From Palsa-504 sp050010815 (GTDB lineage Bacteria > Actinomycetota > Actinomycetes > Streptosporangiales > Streptosporangiaceae): DNA of 6,190 nt. The translations under genes and the position numbers were made by a program. The notes below the pieces were generated by a model that was given only the letters and a program-made list of their open reading frames with translations, was not told the origin of the DNA and ran no database searches. Positions 1 through 5,907 of this stretch are shown one piece after another. Location: NCBI GenBank assembly GCA_050010815.1, contig JBEKKH010000489.1, positions 1 through 6,190 on the forward strand, given 5' to 3'. How positions within the stretch are numbered: position 1 is the stretch's first letter; every line of letters begins with the position of its first letter.

Positions 1-496
<496 letters not shown>

Positions 497-553
497 CAAG
501 TGCTCCCATCAGACGTGCGGACGCGGCGCGACACGCGTTCGGCACCGTCGTGC

Positions 554-582
554 AATCTATACCGATGGTAGACCGGATGTAA
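554..582 (-). promoter_or_regulatory. Candidate sigma-70-type promoter of the HAMP-array gene
   Basis: Read on the minus strand, a -35-like TTACAT (577-582) is separated by 17 bp from TAGATT (554-559). The -10 fits the actinobacterial consensus TAGANT. Transcription would start near 547, giving a leader of about 50 nt before the GTG at 496. A GCAC/GTGC inverted repeat (542-545 and 550-553) lies at the predicted start site and could be an operator. No transcript data were available. Confidence 0.5.
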
Positions 583-631
583 TTATCATGGGCCGAACGG
601 ACTTGCGTGACAGCGCCCAGGCTCCAAAAGA

Positions 632-648
632 CCCGCCCGCCGGGCGGG
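632..648. terminator. GC-only hairpin in the divergent region, terminator-like on the minus strand
   Basis: CCCGCCC (632-638) pairs perfectly with GGGCGGG (642-648) around a 3-nt loop. On the minus strand the stem is followed by TCTTTT, the arrangement of an intrinsic terminator. No minus-strand gene lies immediately upstream, so it may stop antisense transcription from the phosphatase gene before it reaches the HAMP-array promoter. It could also be structure in the phosphatase mRNA leader. Confidence 0.4.
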
Positions 649-680
649 ACGCCGGGTAGCTGTGACAGGCACGTGAGGCG

Positions 681-685
681 GGAGG
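681..685 (+). promoter_or_regulatory. Ribosome binding site GGAGG, start-deciding for the phosphatase
   Basis: GGAGG ends 3 nt before GTG 689 but 9 nt before the second in-frame GTG at 695. The spacing favours 695 unless the weaker GAGG at 675-678 is used for 689. The two proteins would differ by only two residues. Confidence 0.55.
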
Positions 686-688
686 CGG

Positions 689-3139
689 GTGATCGTGGCG
701 GATAACGCCGACGACCTGCTGCGGCTGGTCACGGTGATCGACCACCAGCAGCGTGAACTCGATCGCCTCCGGGCCGCCGCCGCCAGCGAGTCCCTCGTCA
801 CGATGGCCAGGGGAGCGCTGATGGAGCGGCTCGGCCTGTCCTCGGCCGAGGCCGCCAGCCAGCTGGCCAAGCTTTCCGAGGCGACCGGGATACCGCCGGC
901 CGAGATGGCCGCCGCCGTCCTGTCCGAACCCGGCGGCCCTGACGGCCCCGGCGTCCCCGGCGTCCCCGATGCGGCGTCGGTTCCTTCGGCCGGCGGCGGT
1001 GCGGGCTCCGCCGTCGCGGCTCGGGGGCGTGACGGCAGGCCCGGATCGCGCTCGCTGATGACCGAGGCGGCCGCCGAGCTGGCCACCGATGGCACCGAGC
1101 TCGTGGCCATGCTGGCCGCCCAGCTGGCCCCGCTCGGCGCGGTCACGGTCACGCTCTGGCTGCTGCAAGCGGACGGGGCCCTGGCCCTGCTCGGTGAGAC
1201 GGGCCTGGCCCTGGGTGAGTCCGGCCGCTGGCAGCACATTCCCCCTCAGTTCGACTGCCCGGCCCAGCGGGTCGCGCACGGTGCCGCCGACCTGTGGTGG
1301 CCCGCGGGGCGGCCGGCGGGCGATCGCGCGCCAGTCACCAGCACGCCCGCGGCCGCCAGGGCGATCTTGGGGCTGCGCCAGCGCAACGGCGAGCTGCTCG
1401 GCGTGCTCGAGCTCAGCTGGCCGGCGCCGCTCGCGGCGTTTACCACCGAGGTTCGCCAGCATCTGCTGGCCCTGTCTGCAGGCTGCGCCCGGGTGGTGGG
1501 CGCCCGTGTGGCGCACGGCGATCTGGCCGCCGCGCAGCCGAAGGCGGCGGTCTTCACCCTGCTCGACGAGCTGGCCGACTCGGTGCTCGTCGTGCGGGCC
1601 AGCAGGGACAACGCGGGACAGGTGACCGACTTCAGCATCGAGCACGTCAGCCCCGGCTTCGCTGACCCGGCCGGCCGGGCGGGCGCCGACCTGACCAGGC
1701 TGACCCTGCTGGAGGCGTACCCGGTGAGCATCGTGGGCTCGGGCCTGTTCGCCCGGGCGATGCAGGTGCTGCACGACGGCACGCCCCAGCATGTCCCCGG
1801 GCCGCTCCGTGAGTCGCTGGCCGCCGGGCTCGGTGGGTACGAGCCCGGATCGCCCGAGGCTCCGCTCGCGGACCTGCGCGTGGCCAGGTTCTTCGACGGC
1901 GTGATCTTCACCTGGCATCGCGACAGTTCGGCGGGCTCTGGGGTTCGGCTGGCCCTGCTCCTCGATCACGCGCAGCGGCTCGGCCGTCTCGGCGGGTGGG
2001 AAGAGAACCTGGTCACCGGCACCGTGCGCTGGACTGACTCGGCCTTCGACCTGTTCGGCCTGACGCCGCGGCCGGGGGCGGAAATACCGCTAGCGGAGCT
2101 GCCCAGCTACGTGATGGCCGCCGACAAGGCGGTGGTCAAGCGTTTCCGGCAGGCCCTGCCCGAGCAGCGCGAGGCCCTGACCGCGACCTTCCGCGTCGTC
2201 CACGCCGAGGACGGCAGGATCCGCCAGATCCGTGTGTTCGCCGAGCCCGTGGTGGACGCAGCCGGCACGGTCGTGGCGCTTCGCGGGGCCTTCCAGGACG
2301 TCTCCGCGCATTACCACACGCAGGTGGCGCTGGCCGCCACCCGCGATCAGCTCGCCGACAGCGAGCAGCGGGTCGCAGAGGAGCACCTGCTGGCGCTGCG
2401 GCTGCAGCAGGCCATCATGCCACCCGACGAGCATCCGATCGAGGCCGCCGGGATCGACGTTGCGGTCCGGTACCGGCCGGTCGGCGAGGGTCACCTCGTC
2501 GGCGGCGACTGGTACGACACGCTGGTGCTGCCGAGCAAGGAGGTCCTTCTTGTCGTCGGCGATGTGGCCGGGCACGGCATCGACGCGGTGACCGGGATGG
2601 TCGCGGCCCGCAACTCGCTGCGCGGCCTGGCCATTACCGAGTCCGGCCCGGCCGAACTGCTCCGCATGCTCAACGGCGTGATGTGCAATCTCACCTCGGG
2701 TGTGGTCGGTACCGTGGTGTGCGGCCTGTACAACCCGGAGGAGCACCTGCTGCGGTGGGCCCGGGCGGGGCACCTGCCGCCGGTTCTGGTGCATGGCCGG
2801 AGCGCCCGTGAGCTCCCGTTGCCCGGCGGGGTGCTGCTCGGCATGGATCCGGATGCCGACTACGAGGAGGCCACTCAGTCGCTGCTCCCGGGTGACACCT
2901 TGCTGCTGTTCACCGACGGGCTGATTGAACGTCGCAGCGAGTCCATCATCGATGTGCTCGAGGAGTTCGTCGCGGTCGTTGCCGCGCAGGCCCCGGGGGT
3001 CCCGGATGGCGGGTCCGATGGCGCCGGCCCGGCCCAGGCCCCGGAGGTGACCGCCGCCGTGCTGGCCGACCGGATACTGGCCAGCGCGTTCTCCGATACC
3101 GGAGACGACGCCTGCCTGGTGGCGGTGCGCATCCGCTGA
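689..3139 (+). CDS. ANTAR-GAF-PAS-PAS-SpoIIE (PP2C-type) serine phosphatase
   Basis: An 816-aa multidomain regulator ending in a PP2C/SpoIIE-type phosphatase, the class that dephosphorylates STAS anti-sigma antagonists. Residues 8-32 look like a short coiled coil. Residues 34-78 resemble an ANTAR RNA-binding domain (ARGALMERLGL, then AEMAAAVL). A Gly/Pro/Ala linker (80-120) leads to a GAF-like domain (about 121-275), a weak PAS (about 283-412) and a clearer PAS_3-like domain (about 424-540, with GGWEENLVTGTVRW). A helix with LRLQQAIMP precedes the phosphatase core (about 575-816). The metal-binding motifs are intact: GGDWYD (605-610), GDVAGHG (624-630), RAGHLPP (692-698), TDGLIE (D743) and GDDA (D806-D807). 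There is no membrane segment. The start is uncertain: GTG 689 lies 3 nt after GGAGG (681-685) and 10 nt after GAGG (675-678), while GTG 695 lies 9 nt after GGAGG. It is divergent from the HAMP-array gene and has no co-directional neighbour in the window. Its likely substrate is the STAS protein at 4862-5212, which is inference. Confidence 0.93.
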   Translation: MIVADNADDLLRLVTVIDHQQRELDRLRAAAASESLVTMARGALMERLGLSSAEAASQLAKLSEATGIPPAEMAAAVLSEPGGPDGPGVPGVPDAASVPSAGGGAGSAVAARGRDGRPGSRSLMTEAAAELATDGTELVAMLAAQLAPLGAVTVTLWLLQADGALALLGETGLALGESGRWQHIPPQFDCPAQRVAHGAADLWWPAGRPAGDRAPVTSTPAAARAILGLRQRNGELLGVLELSWPAPLAAFTTEVRQHLLALSAGCARVVGARVAHGDLAAAQPKAAVFTLLDELADSVLVVRASRDNAGQVTDFSIEHVSPGFADPAGRAGADLTRLTLLEAYPVSIVGSGLFARAMQVLHDGTPQHVPGPLRESLAAGLGGYEPGSPEAPLADLRVARFFDGVIFTWHRDSSAGSGVRLALLLDHAQRLGRLGGWEENLVTGTVRWTDSAFDLFGLTPRPGAEIPLAELPSYVMAADKAVVKRFRQALPEQREALTATFRVVHAEDGRIRQIRVFAEPVVDAAGTVVALRGAFQDVSAHYHTQVALAATRDQLADSEQRVAEEHLLALRLQQAIMPPDEHPIEAAGIDVAVRYRPVGEGHLVGGDWYDTLVLPSKEVLLVVGDVAGHGIDAVTGMVAARNSLRGLAITESGPAELLRMLNGVMCNLTSGVVGTVVCGLYNPEEHLLRWARAGHLPPVLVHGRSARELPLPGGVLLGMDPDADYEEATQSLLPGDTLLLFTDGLIERRSESIIDVLEEFVAVVAAQAPGVPDGGSDGAGPAQAPEVTAAVLADRILASAFSDTGDDACLVAVRIR

Positions 3140-3162
3140 CCACCACCTGAGCTGGCCCGGAA

Positions 3163-3190
3163 GCCGTCGGCCCGTCATCAGGCCGACGGC
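3163..3190 (+). terminator. Terminator hairpin after the phosphatase gene
   Basis: GCCGTCGGCC (3163-3172) and GGCCGACGGC (3181-3190) form a perfect 10-bp stem with an 8-nt loop, beginning 24 nt after the TGA at 3137-3139. There is no T-tract, as is common for actinobacterial terminators. Confidence 0.75.
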
Positions 3191-3336
3191 CCCCGGGAAG
3201 CGGATCCGGGTCCGGGGAGAGGTGTCCAGACTCCGGACCCACGCTTGTCGAGACTGCGCCGCTCCGCCCTGTGACACTGTCCAGTGAGCGCCCCGCCAAA
3301 CGTCTGCGCCGCCCTGGACTGGAGGACAGAAGGACT

Positions 3337-3370
3337 GAAGGCCCGGTCAGCCGAAGCTGGCCGGGCCTTC
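3337..3370. terminator. Bidirectional terminator between convergent genes
   Basis: GAAGGCCCGG (3337-3346) pairs perfectly with CCGGGCCTTC (3361-3370). The stem continues through a T-G wobble and CAGC/GCTG to a CGAA tetraloop (3352-3355), about 15 bp in total. It sits between convergent genes and is nearly symmetrical, so it could stop transcription from either side. Confidence 0.75.
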
Positions 3371-3375
3371 GCCCA

Positions 3376-3405
3376 GGAGGCCCTGCGGGGGGGATACAGG
3401 GCTCC
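3376..3405. terminator. Hairpin just past the glycosyltransferase stop
   Basis: GGAG and CCCTG (3376-3379, 3381-3385) pair with CAGGG and CTCC (3397-3401, 3402-3405) around an 11-nt loop with one bulged G at 3380. It begins 13 nt beyond the glycosyltransferase TAA on the minus strand. On the plus strand it is followed by a T-rich tail (3406-3420), so it could also act as a last stop for plus-strand transcripts. Confidence 0.5.
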
Positions 3406-3418
3406 TTGTCTATAGGTT

Positions 3419-4630
3419 TTACGCCGCCAGGGCGGTCGCGCGGTCGTAAACGGCAAGAGTTTCCGCGGCAATCCGGTCCCAGCAGTAACGAGACCGCGCC
3501 CGGTCGGCGGCCGCCACTCCGTAGGCCTCGAGCATCATCGGGTGTGCGAGCAGTTGCCTGATCCGCTGGGCCAGCAGGGCGGGCCGGTCCGGCGGGATCA
3601 AGATCCCGGTCGTCCCGTCCACGATGGCGTCCAGGTGGCCGTCGACCGGGGGAGCGATCACCGGAGTACCGCACGCCATGGCCTGTAGCGAGGTCGTGCC
3701 GGCGGGCTCGTACTGGCAGGTGCTGACCACCAGGTCGGCGGACCGCAGCAGCGCCGGCATCGAGCGGTACTCAACTCCGCCGGTGAAGATAACCCGGTCC
3801 GAGATGCCCAGCTTGGCCGCGAACTTGGCCAGCTTGACATATGCGTCGTCCCAGTCAAGCTCGGCCTCAGCCGGGCCGCCGACCAGCACGAGCTCGGCGG
3901 TGGGGACCTGGGTCAGCGCCCGGAGCAGCGTCTCGAGCGGCTGGCGCTCTCGTAGGTCGGCCGCGGTGAGCAGCCGCGGGCGGTCGTTCCGCTTGGCGGC
4001 CGGGCCATCCGGGGAGAACAGCTCGGTGTCCACGCCCCAGGGCACCATCCGGATCGAAGAACGGTGCACGCCCAGACCGGTGAGGTCAGCGACCTCGCCC
4101 GAGTTGGTGGCGACCACCGCGGTGGCGCTGCGGCCGATGGCGGGCTCGAGCCGGATCCGTGCCGCCGCCGCGCCGTCCGCCGGGATCCCGTCCCGCCGCC
4201 CGGCGGCCCGCCGCTCGGCCACCCCAAGCGAACTGAACTCCTGCACGACCGGGATGTCGAGGTCGCGCGCGGCTGACAGTGCGGCCAGCCCGCTCGTCCA
4301 GCGCAGCGCGTGCACGACGTCCGGGCGGTCGTGGTGCCAGCGGGTACGCAGCGGCCCGCTGAAGGCGGGGAGCCGCTCGAGCAGCCCAGCGTCGTCCTGC
4401 CCGGTCGCCGCGGCCGGTCCGGCGTCGATGTGCTCGACCCGGACTCCGGCGTGGAGTTCGGCGTGGTCGGGCTGGCTGGGGTCGTTCTTCTGGGCGAAAA
4501 CGGTCACCTGGTGGCCGTGGCCGGCCAGCCTGCGGGTGAGCTCGCTCAAGCCGACATCATCGCTGTCCGGACCGGTTCCGGTGCGGGGGTTCAGCGGCGT
4601 TGCGTTCTGAGCTACCAGAGCGATTTTCAT
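3419..4630 (-). CDS. GT4-family (GT-B fold) glycosyltransferase with altered donor-site residues
   Basis: A 403-aa cytoplasmic protein of the size of GT4 retaining glycosyltransferases (MshA and sucrose-phosphate-synthase relatives), which move a sugar from a nucleotide-sugar to an acceptor. The start is ATG 4628-4630, preceded by GAGAGAGG at about 5 nt. The N-terminal Rossmann half begins MKIALVAQNATPL and carries GLSELTRRLAGHGHQVTVFAQ (about 27-47). The hinge region shows VPWGVDTELFSP (196-207). The C-terminal half has LVLVGGP (247-253), IFTGGV (281-286) and YEPAGTTSLQAMACGTPVIAP (307-327). The EX7E motif of the family reads E308...Q316 here, so the second Glu is Gln. The usual GR...K donor-phosphate segment reads TAADLRERQ (222-230), without the expected Arg and Lys. 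The fold assignment is firm. Donor and acceptor are unknown, and activity is open. It lies downstream of the STAS/HATPase unit but behind its own promoter candidate and leader. Confidence 0.87.
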   Translation of the reverse strand: MKIALVAQNATPLNPRTGTGPDSDDVGLSELTRRLAGHGHQVTVFAQKNDPSQPDHAELHAGVRVEHIDAGPAAATGQDDAGLLERLPAFSGPLRTRWHHDRPDVVHALRWTSGLAALSAARDLDIPVVQEFSSLGVAERRAAGRRDGIPADGAAAARIRLEPAIGRSATAVVATNSGEVADLTGLGVHRSSIRMVPWGVDTELFSPDGPAAKRNDRPRLLTAADLRERQPLETLLRALTQVPTAELVLVGGPAEAELDWDDAYVKLAKFAAKLGISDRVIFTGGVEYRSMPALLRSADLVVSTCQYEPAGTTSLQAMACGTPVIAPPVDGHLDAIVDGTTGILIPPDRPALLAQRIRQLLAHPMMLEAYGVAAADRARSRYCWDRIAAETLAVYDRATALAA

Positions 4631-4644
4631 CAGGGCCTCTCTCG

Positions 4645-4673
4645 CTACGAACCTCGATCACGGTGTTCGTTAG
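4645..4673 (-). promoter_or_regulatory. Hairpin just upstream of the glycosyltransferase ribosome binding site
   Basis: CTACGAAC (4645-4652) pairs with GTTCGTTAG (4665-4673), giving 8 bp with one bulged base and a 12-nt loop. On the mRNA it ends a few bases before the GAGAGAGG Shine-Dalgarno sequence (4636-4643). Its loop side contains AACACCGTG (4659-4667), which can instead pair with CACGGTGTT (4717-4725) farther upstream. Confidence 0.4.
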
Positions 4674-4683
4674 CCAGAGACGC

Positions 4684-4761
4684 AAAAAGCGGTGCCTTGA
4701 GCGCGCGCTCCAGCGAAACACCGTGTCTCGCATTGAGCGTGCCTGCGTCGTAGGCACCACT
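4684..4761 (-). ncRNA. Structured leader RNA or small RNA with U-tract, upstream of the glycosyltransferase
   Basis: Read on the minus strand, AGTGGTGCCT (4761-4752) can pair with AGGCACCGCT (4697-4688), 10 bp with one G-U wobble, and is followed immediately by a U run (4688-4684). This closing helix would enclose GCGAGACA/TGTTTCGC (4731-4713, 8 bp with one wobble, triloop) and the palindrome GAGCGCGCGCTC (4710-4699). A rival hairpin GTGCCT/AGGCAC (4757-4752 with 4744-4739) uses the same 5' arm. Both wobbles are allowed as G-U only in the minus-strand RNA; on the plus strand they would be A-C mismatches. The predicted 5' end coincides with the start site of the promoter candidate at 4769-4796. 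It could be an attenuator, a separate small RNA, or only an elaborate terminator. No known riboswitch class is recognised. Confidence 0.45.
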
Positions 4762-4768
4762 AGGTAAG

Positions 4769-4796
4769 ACCATATCCCATACCGGGAGTGCGTAAA
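4769..4796 (-). promoter_or_regulatory. Candidate promoter of the glycosyltransferase leader
   Basis: On the minus strand, TTTACG (4791-4796) is separated by 16 bp from TATGGT (4769-4774), which fits TTGACN/TANNNT moderately. The start would be near 4761, giving a leader of about 130 nt. It lies downstream of the STAS terminator, so the glycosyltransferase probably has its own transcript. Confidence 0.4.
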
Positions 4797-4830
4797 CCCT
4801 CCGCCCCCGATTAGCCCCGCCGGCGTGTCG

Positions 4831-4859
4831 CCAGCCGACGGAGTGTCGCCGTCGGCTGG
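4831..4859 (-). terminator. Terminator of the HATPase-STAS unit
   Basis: CCAGCCGACGG (4831-4841) and CCGTCGGCTGG (4849-4859) form a perfect 11-bp stem with a 7-nt loop, starting 2 nt after the STAS stop codon (4862-4864). No T-tract follows. Confidence 0.8.
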
Positions 4860-4861
4860 GT

Positions 4862-5212
4862 TCAGCCCGCGGCGGCTTCGGCGACGCTGTCGAAGACGGG
4901 AATCAGCCGGTCCGCGGTGGTCAGCCGCAAGATCTTGGCCACGGCGGCCTGCGGAGAGACCAGGGCGAGCATGCCTCCCTGGCGGTCCATCGAACGGTTC
5001 ACCCGCAGCAGCGCATGCAGGGCCGAGGAATCCATGAACCGCAAGCCGGACAGGTCGATGATAAGCGTGCGCGGCTCCTGCGCTACCTCCTCGTCGAGCA
5101 GGCTTCGCAGTTCCTCGGTATTCGTCACGTCGGCCTCGCCGGCGATCTCCACTAGCGTGTAAGCCTCGCCAGCGGACTCCCGGGCCGTCACTGAGACCGT
5201 CAGCAGATCCAC
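4862..5212 (-). CDS. STAS-domain anti-sigma factor antagonist (RsbV/SpoIIAA-like)
   Basis: A 116-aa single-domain STAS protein. The family binds the anti-sigma kinase when unphosphorylated, releasing the sigma factor, and is switched off by phosphorylation of a serine. Visible elements are the first strand region YTLVEIAGEADVTN (18-31), RTLIIDLSGLRFMDSSALHALL (48-69) with the phospho-acceptor motif DSSAL at S62/S63 (the second serine by analogy to SpoIIAA), and GGMLALVSPQAAVAKIL (79-95). The length is typical and the key residues are present. The start is uncertain: GTG 5210-5212 follows an in-frame TAG three codons upstream, and AAGGG ends only one base before it, so a CTG at codon 3 or 4 would have better Shine-Dalgarno spacing. 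It lies 41 bp downstream of the HATPase gene on the same strand, as expected for a kinase-antagonist pair, and is followed by a strong terminator. Confidence 0.93.
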   Translation of the reverse strand: MDLLTVSVTARESAGEAYTLVEIAGEADVTNTEELRSLLDEEVAQEPRTLIIDLSGLRFMDSSALHALLRVNRSMDRQGGMLALVSPQAAVAKILRLTTADRLIPVFDSVAEAAAG

Positions 5213-5222
5213 GCCCTTGTTC

Positions 5223-5249
5223 TACCACAAGGCGGATTCCACCGTGGTA
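5223..5249. repeat. Inverted repeat between the HATPase and STAS genes
   Basis: TACCAC (5223-5228) and GTGGTA (5244-5249) are perfect inverted copies separated by 15 bp in the 41-bp gap. It could be an mRNA hairpin affecting STAS translation, a weak terminator, or an operator. Confidence 0.35.
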
Positions 5250-5253
5250 TCGC

Positions 5254-5733
5254 TCACCCGGGTAGGTCCATATGCAGCCGGATCGTCGTCCCGGTCGCAT
5301 CGGAGAGTATGTCCACCTGGTCGCAAACCTGATTCACGATCCAGAGGCCGTGGCCGCCCCTGGCCTCCAGTGAGGGCCGCCGGCGGCCGGCCAGCGGATC
5401 GGTGATGACACCCTCGTCGTGCAGTTCGCAGACGATCTGCTTATCGTCGTAAGAGATCTGCAGGTGTCCCTGGGACTTGGCGTGCCGGACGGTATTGGCC
5501 GCCACCTCGCTGACCGCGAGCACCAAGTCGATCGCGCGTGCCTCGGCTAGCCCCGCCTTAATGGCGTACCGGTGCACGACGGCGCGGATGGCCGACAGGT
5601 CAGTGGTGTAGGTATGGGACACGGGATCAGCGGGCGCGGGTCGCTTGCCCGTCGGCCGGGAGAGCGGCGGACAGGCCGGTGTTTCTTCTGCCGCGCTGTC
5701 GCGCTGCGCGGTCTCGGCGTCCCGGGCCATCAC
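5254..5733 (-). CDS. HATPase_c anti-sigma serine kinase (RsbW/SpoIIAB-like)
   Basis: A 159-aa GHKL-fold ATPase with a 35-40-residue Pro/Ala/Glu-rich N-terminal extension. Family members bind a sigma factor or a STAS antagonist and phosphorylate the latter on serine. The N box is SEVAANTVRHA (75-85) with E76 and N80, the G1 box is HDEG (105-108), and the G2 region is ARGGHGLWIVNQVCDQVDI (124-142); the C-terminal strand is TTIRLHM. All ATP-site elements are present. There is no membrane segment. The start is GTG 5731-5733 or ATG 5728-5730; neither has a clear Shine-Dalgarno sequence, and a TATCGT (5739-5744) ends 5 bp before the GTG, which suggests a leaderless transcript. It is the first gene of a two-gene unit with the STAS gene. 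Which sigma factor it binds cannot be told, and such short HATPases are highly multiplied in actinobacteria. Confidence 0.92.
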   Translation of the reverse strand: MMARDAETAQRDSAAEETPACPPLSRPTGKRPAPADPVSHTYTTDLSAIRAVVHRYAIKAGLAEARAIDLVLAVSEVAANTVRHAKSQGHLQISYDDKQIVCELHDEGVITDPLAGRRRPSLEARGGHGLWIVNQVCDQVDILSDATGTTIRLHMDLPG

Positions 5734-5735
5734 CA

Positions 5736-5797
5736 GACACGATACACCGGAGCGGAAAAGACGCGGCAGGGATGCCGCTCGTGTCGGGCCGGCCCGA
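5736..5797. repeat. Inverted repeat and 14-bp palindrome in the divergent region
   Basis: GACACGA (5736-5742) and TCGTGTC (5779-5785) are perfect inverted copies; the first overlaps the HATPase -10 candidate. The second overlaps a perfect palindrome TCGGGCCGGCCCGA (5784-5797). Either could be a regulator-binding site shared by the divergent genes. Confidence 0.35.
5739..5744 (-). promoter_or_regulatory. Possible -10 element for a leaderless HATPase transcript
   Basis: TATCGT on the minus strand fits TANNNT and would place the transcription start at or next to the GTG at 5733. No convincing -35 box is visible upstream. Confidence 0.3.
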
Positions 5798-5825
5798 TTG
5801 GATGGTATTTAGGGCCCGGCCGGAT

Positions 5826-5849
5826 GTGTATCCGTCGCCTGCGGGGTAG
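5826..5849 (+). promoter_or_regulatory. Candidate sigma-B/F-type promoter of the small membrane protein gene
   Basis: GTGT (5826-5829), a 14-bp spacer, then GGGTAG (5844-5849). This fits the streptomycete sigma-B-type consensus GNNT-N14-16-GGGTAC/T except for the last base. Transcription would start near 5856, leaving a leader of about 50 nt. This leader contains two overlapping alternative hairpins: GCTCT/AGAGC (5865-5869, 5875-5879) and CGGCTC/GAGCCG (5863-5868, 5882-5887). Confidence 0.45.
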
Positions 5850-5897
5850 AGAGAGTAAGTGCCGGCTCTTCGGTAGAGCAGGAGCCGCCCGTCTTTC

Positions 5898-5902
5898 GGA
5901 GG
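5898..5902 (+). promoter_or_regulatory. Ribosome binding site deciding the start of the small membrane protein
   Basis: GGAGG lies 5 nt before ATG 5908. It settles the start against the longer open frame that extends upstream over the HATPase gene. Confidence 0.85.
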
Positions 5903-5907
5903 TACAT

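Noticed and set aside
654..659. GGGTAG resembling a sigma-B -10 element upstream of the phosphatase
   Set aside because: No G-N-N-T box exists 14-16 bp upstream; that stretch is pure G, C and A, so there is no matching -35.
557..1969. 470-codon open frame on the minus strand opposite the phosphatase gene
   Set aside because: It lies wholly opposite a well-supported multidomain gene. Its translation is rich in Arg, Gly and Gln with no recognisable domain, as expected for the antisense frame of high-GC coding DNA.
2090..3277. 395-codon minus-strand open frame over the phosphatase core
   Set aside because: It is antisense to the conserved PP2C motifs, has no domain and no good ribosome binding site; a codon-bias shadow.
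3271..3561. 96-codon plus-strand frame in the convergent gap
   Set aside because: It runs through terminator hairpins and the end of the glycosyltransferase gene, is Arg/Pro/Gly-rich, and has no ribosome binding site or domain.
3624..4610. 328-codon plus-strand open frame opposite the glycosyltransferase
   Set aside because: The translation is Ser/Arg/Ala-rich low complexity, antisense to a gene with clear GT4 motifs.
4691..4758. tRNA-like outline with a 7-bp GGTGCCT/AGGCACC end helix and about 68 nt length on the minus strand
   Set aside because: There is no GGTTCGA-type T arm, no normal D arm and no anticodon stem of 5 bp with a 7-nt loop. The resemblance is limited to overall size and the end helix.
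4688..4761. Possible ANTAR target (twin hexaloop stems) in the glycosyltransferase leader
   Set aside because: The visible loops are 7, 3 and 4 nt and none has the A1/G4 hexaloop pattern, so direct control by the ANTAR-bearing phosphatase is not supported.
5572..5907. Long upstream extension of the small membrane protein frame
   Set aside because: It overlaps the HATPase gene antisense. The strong GGAGG and the hydrophobic N-terminus mark ATG 5908 as the true start.
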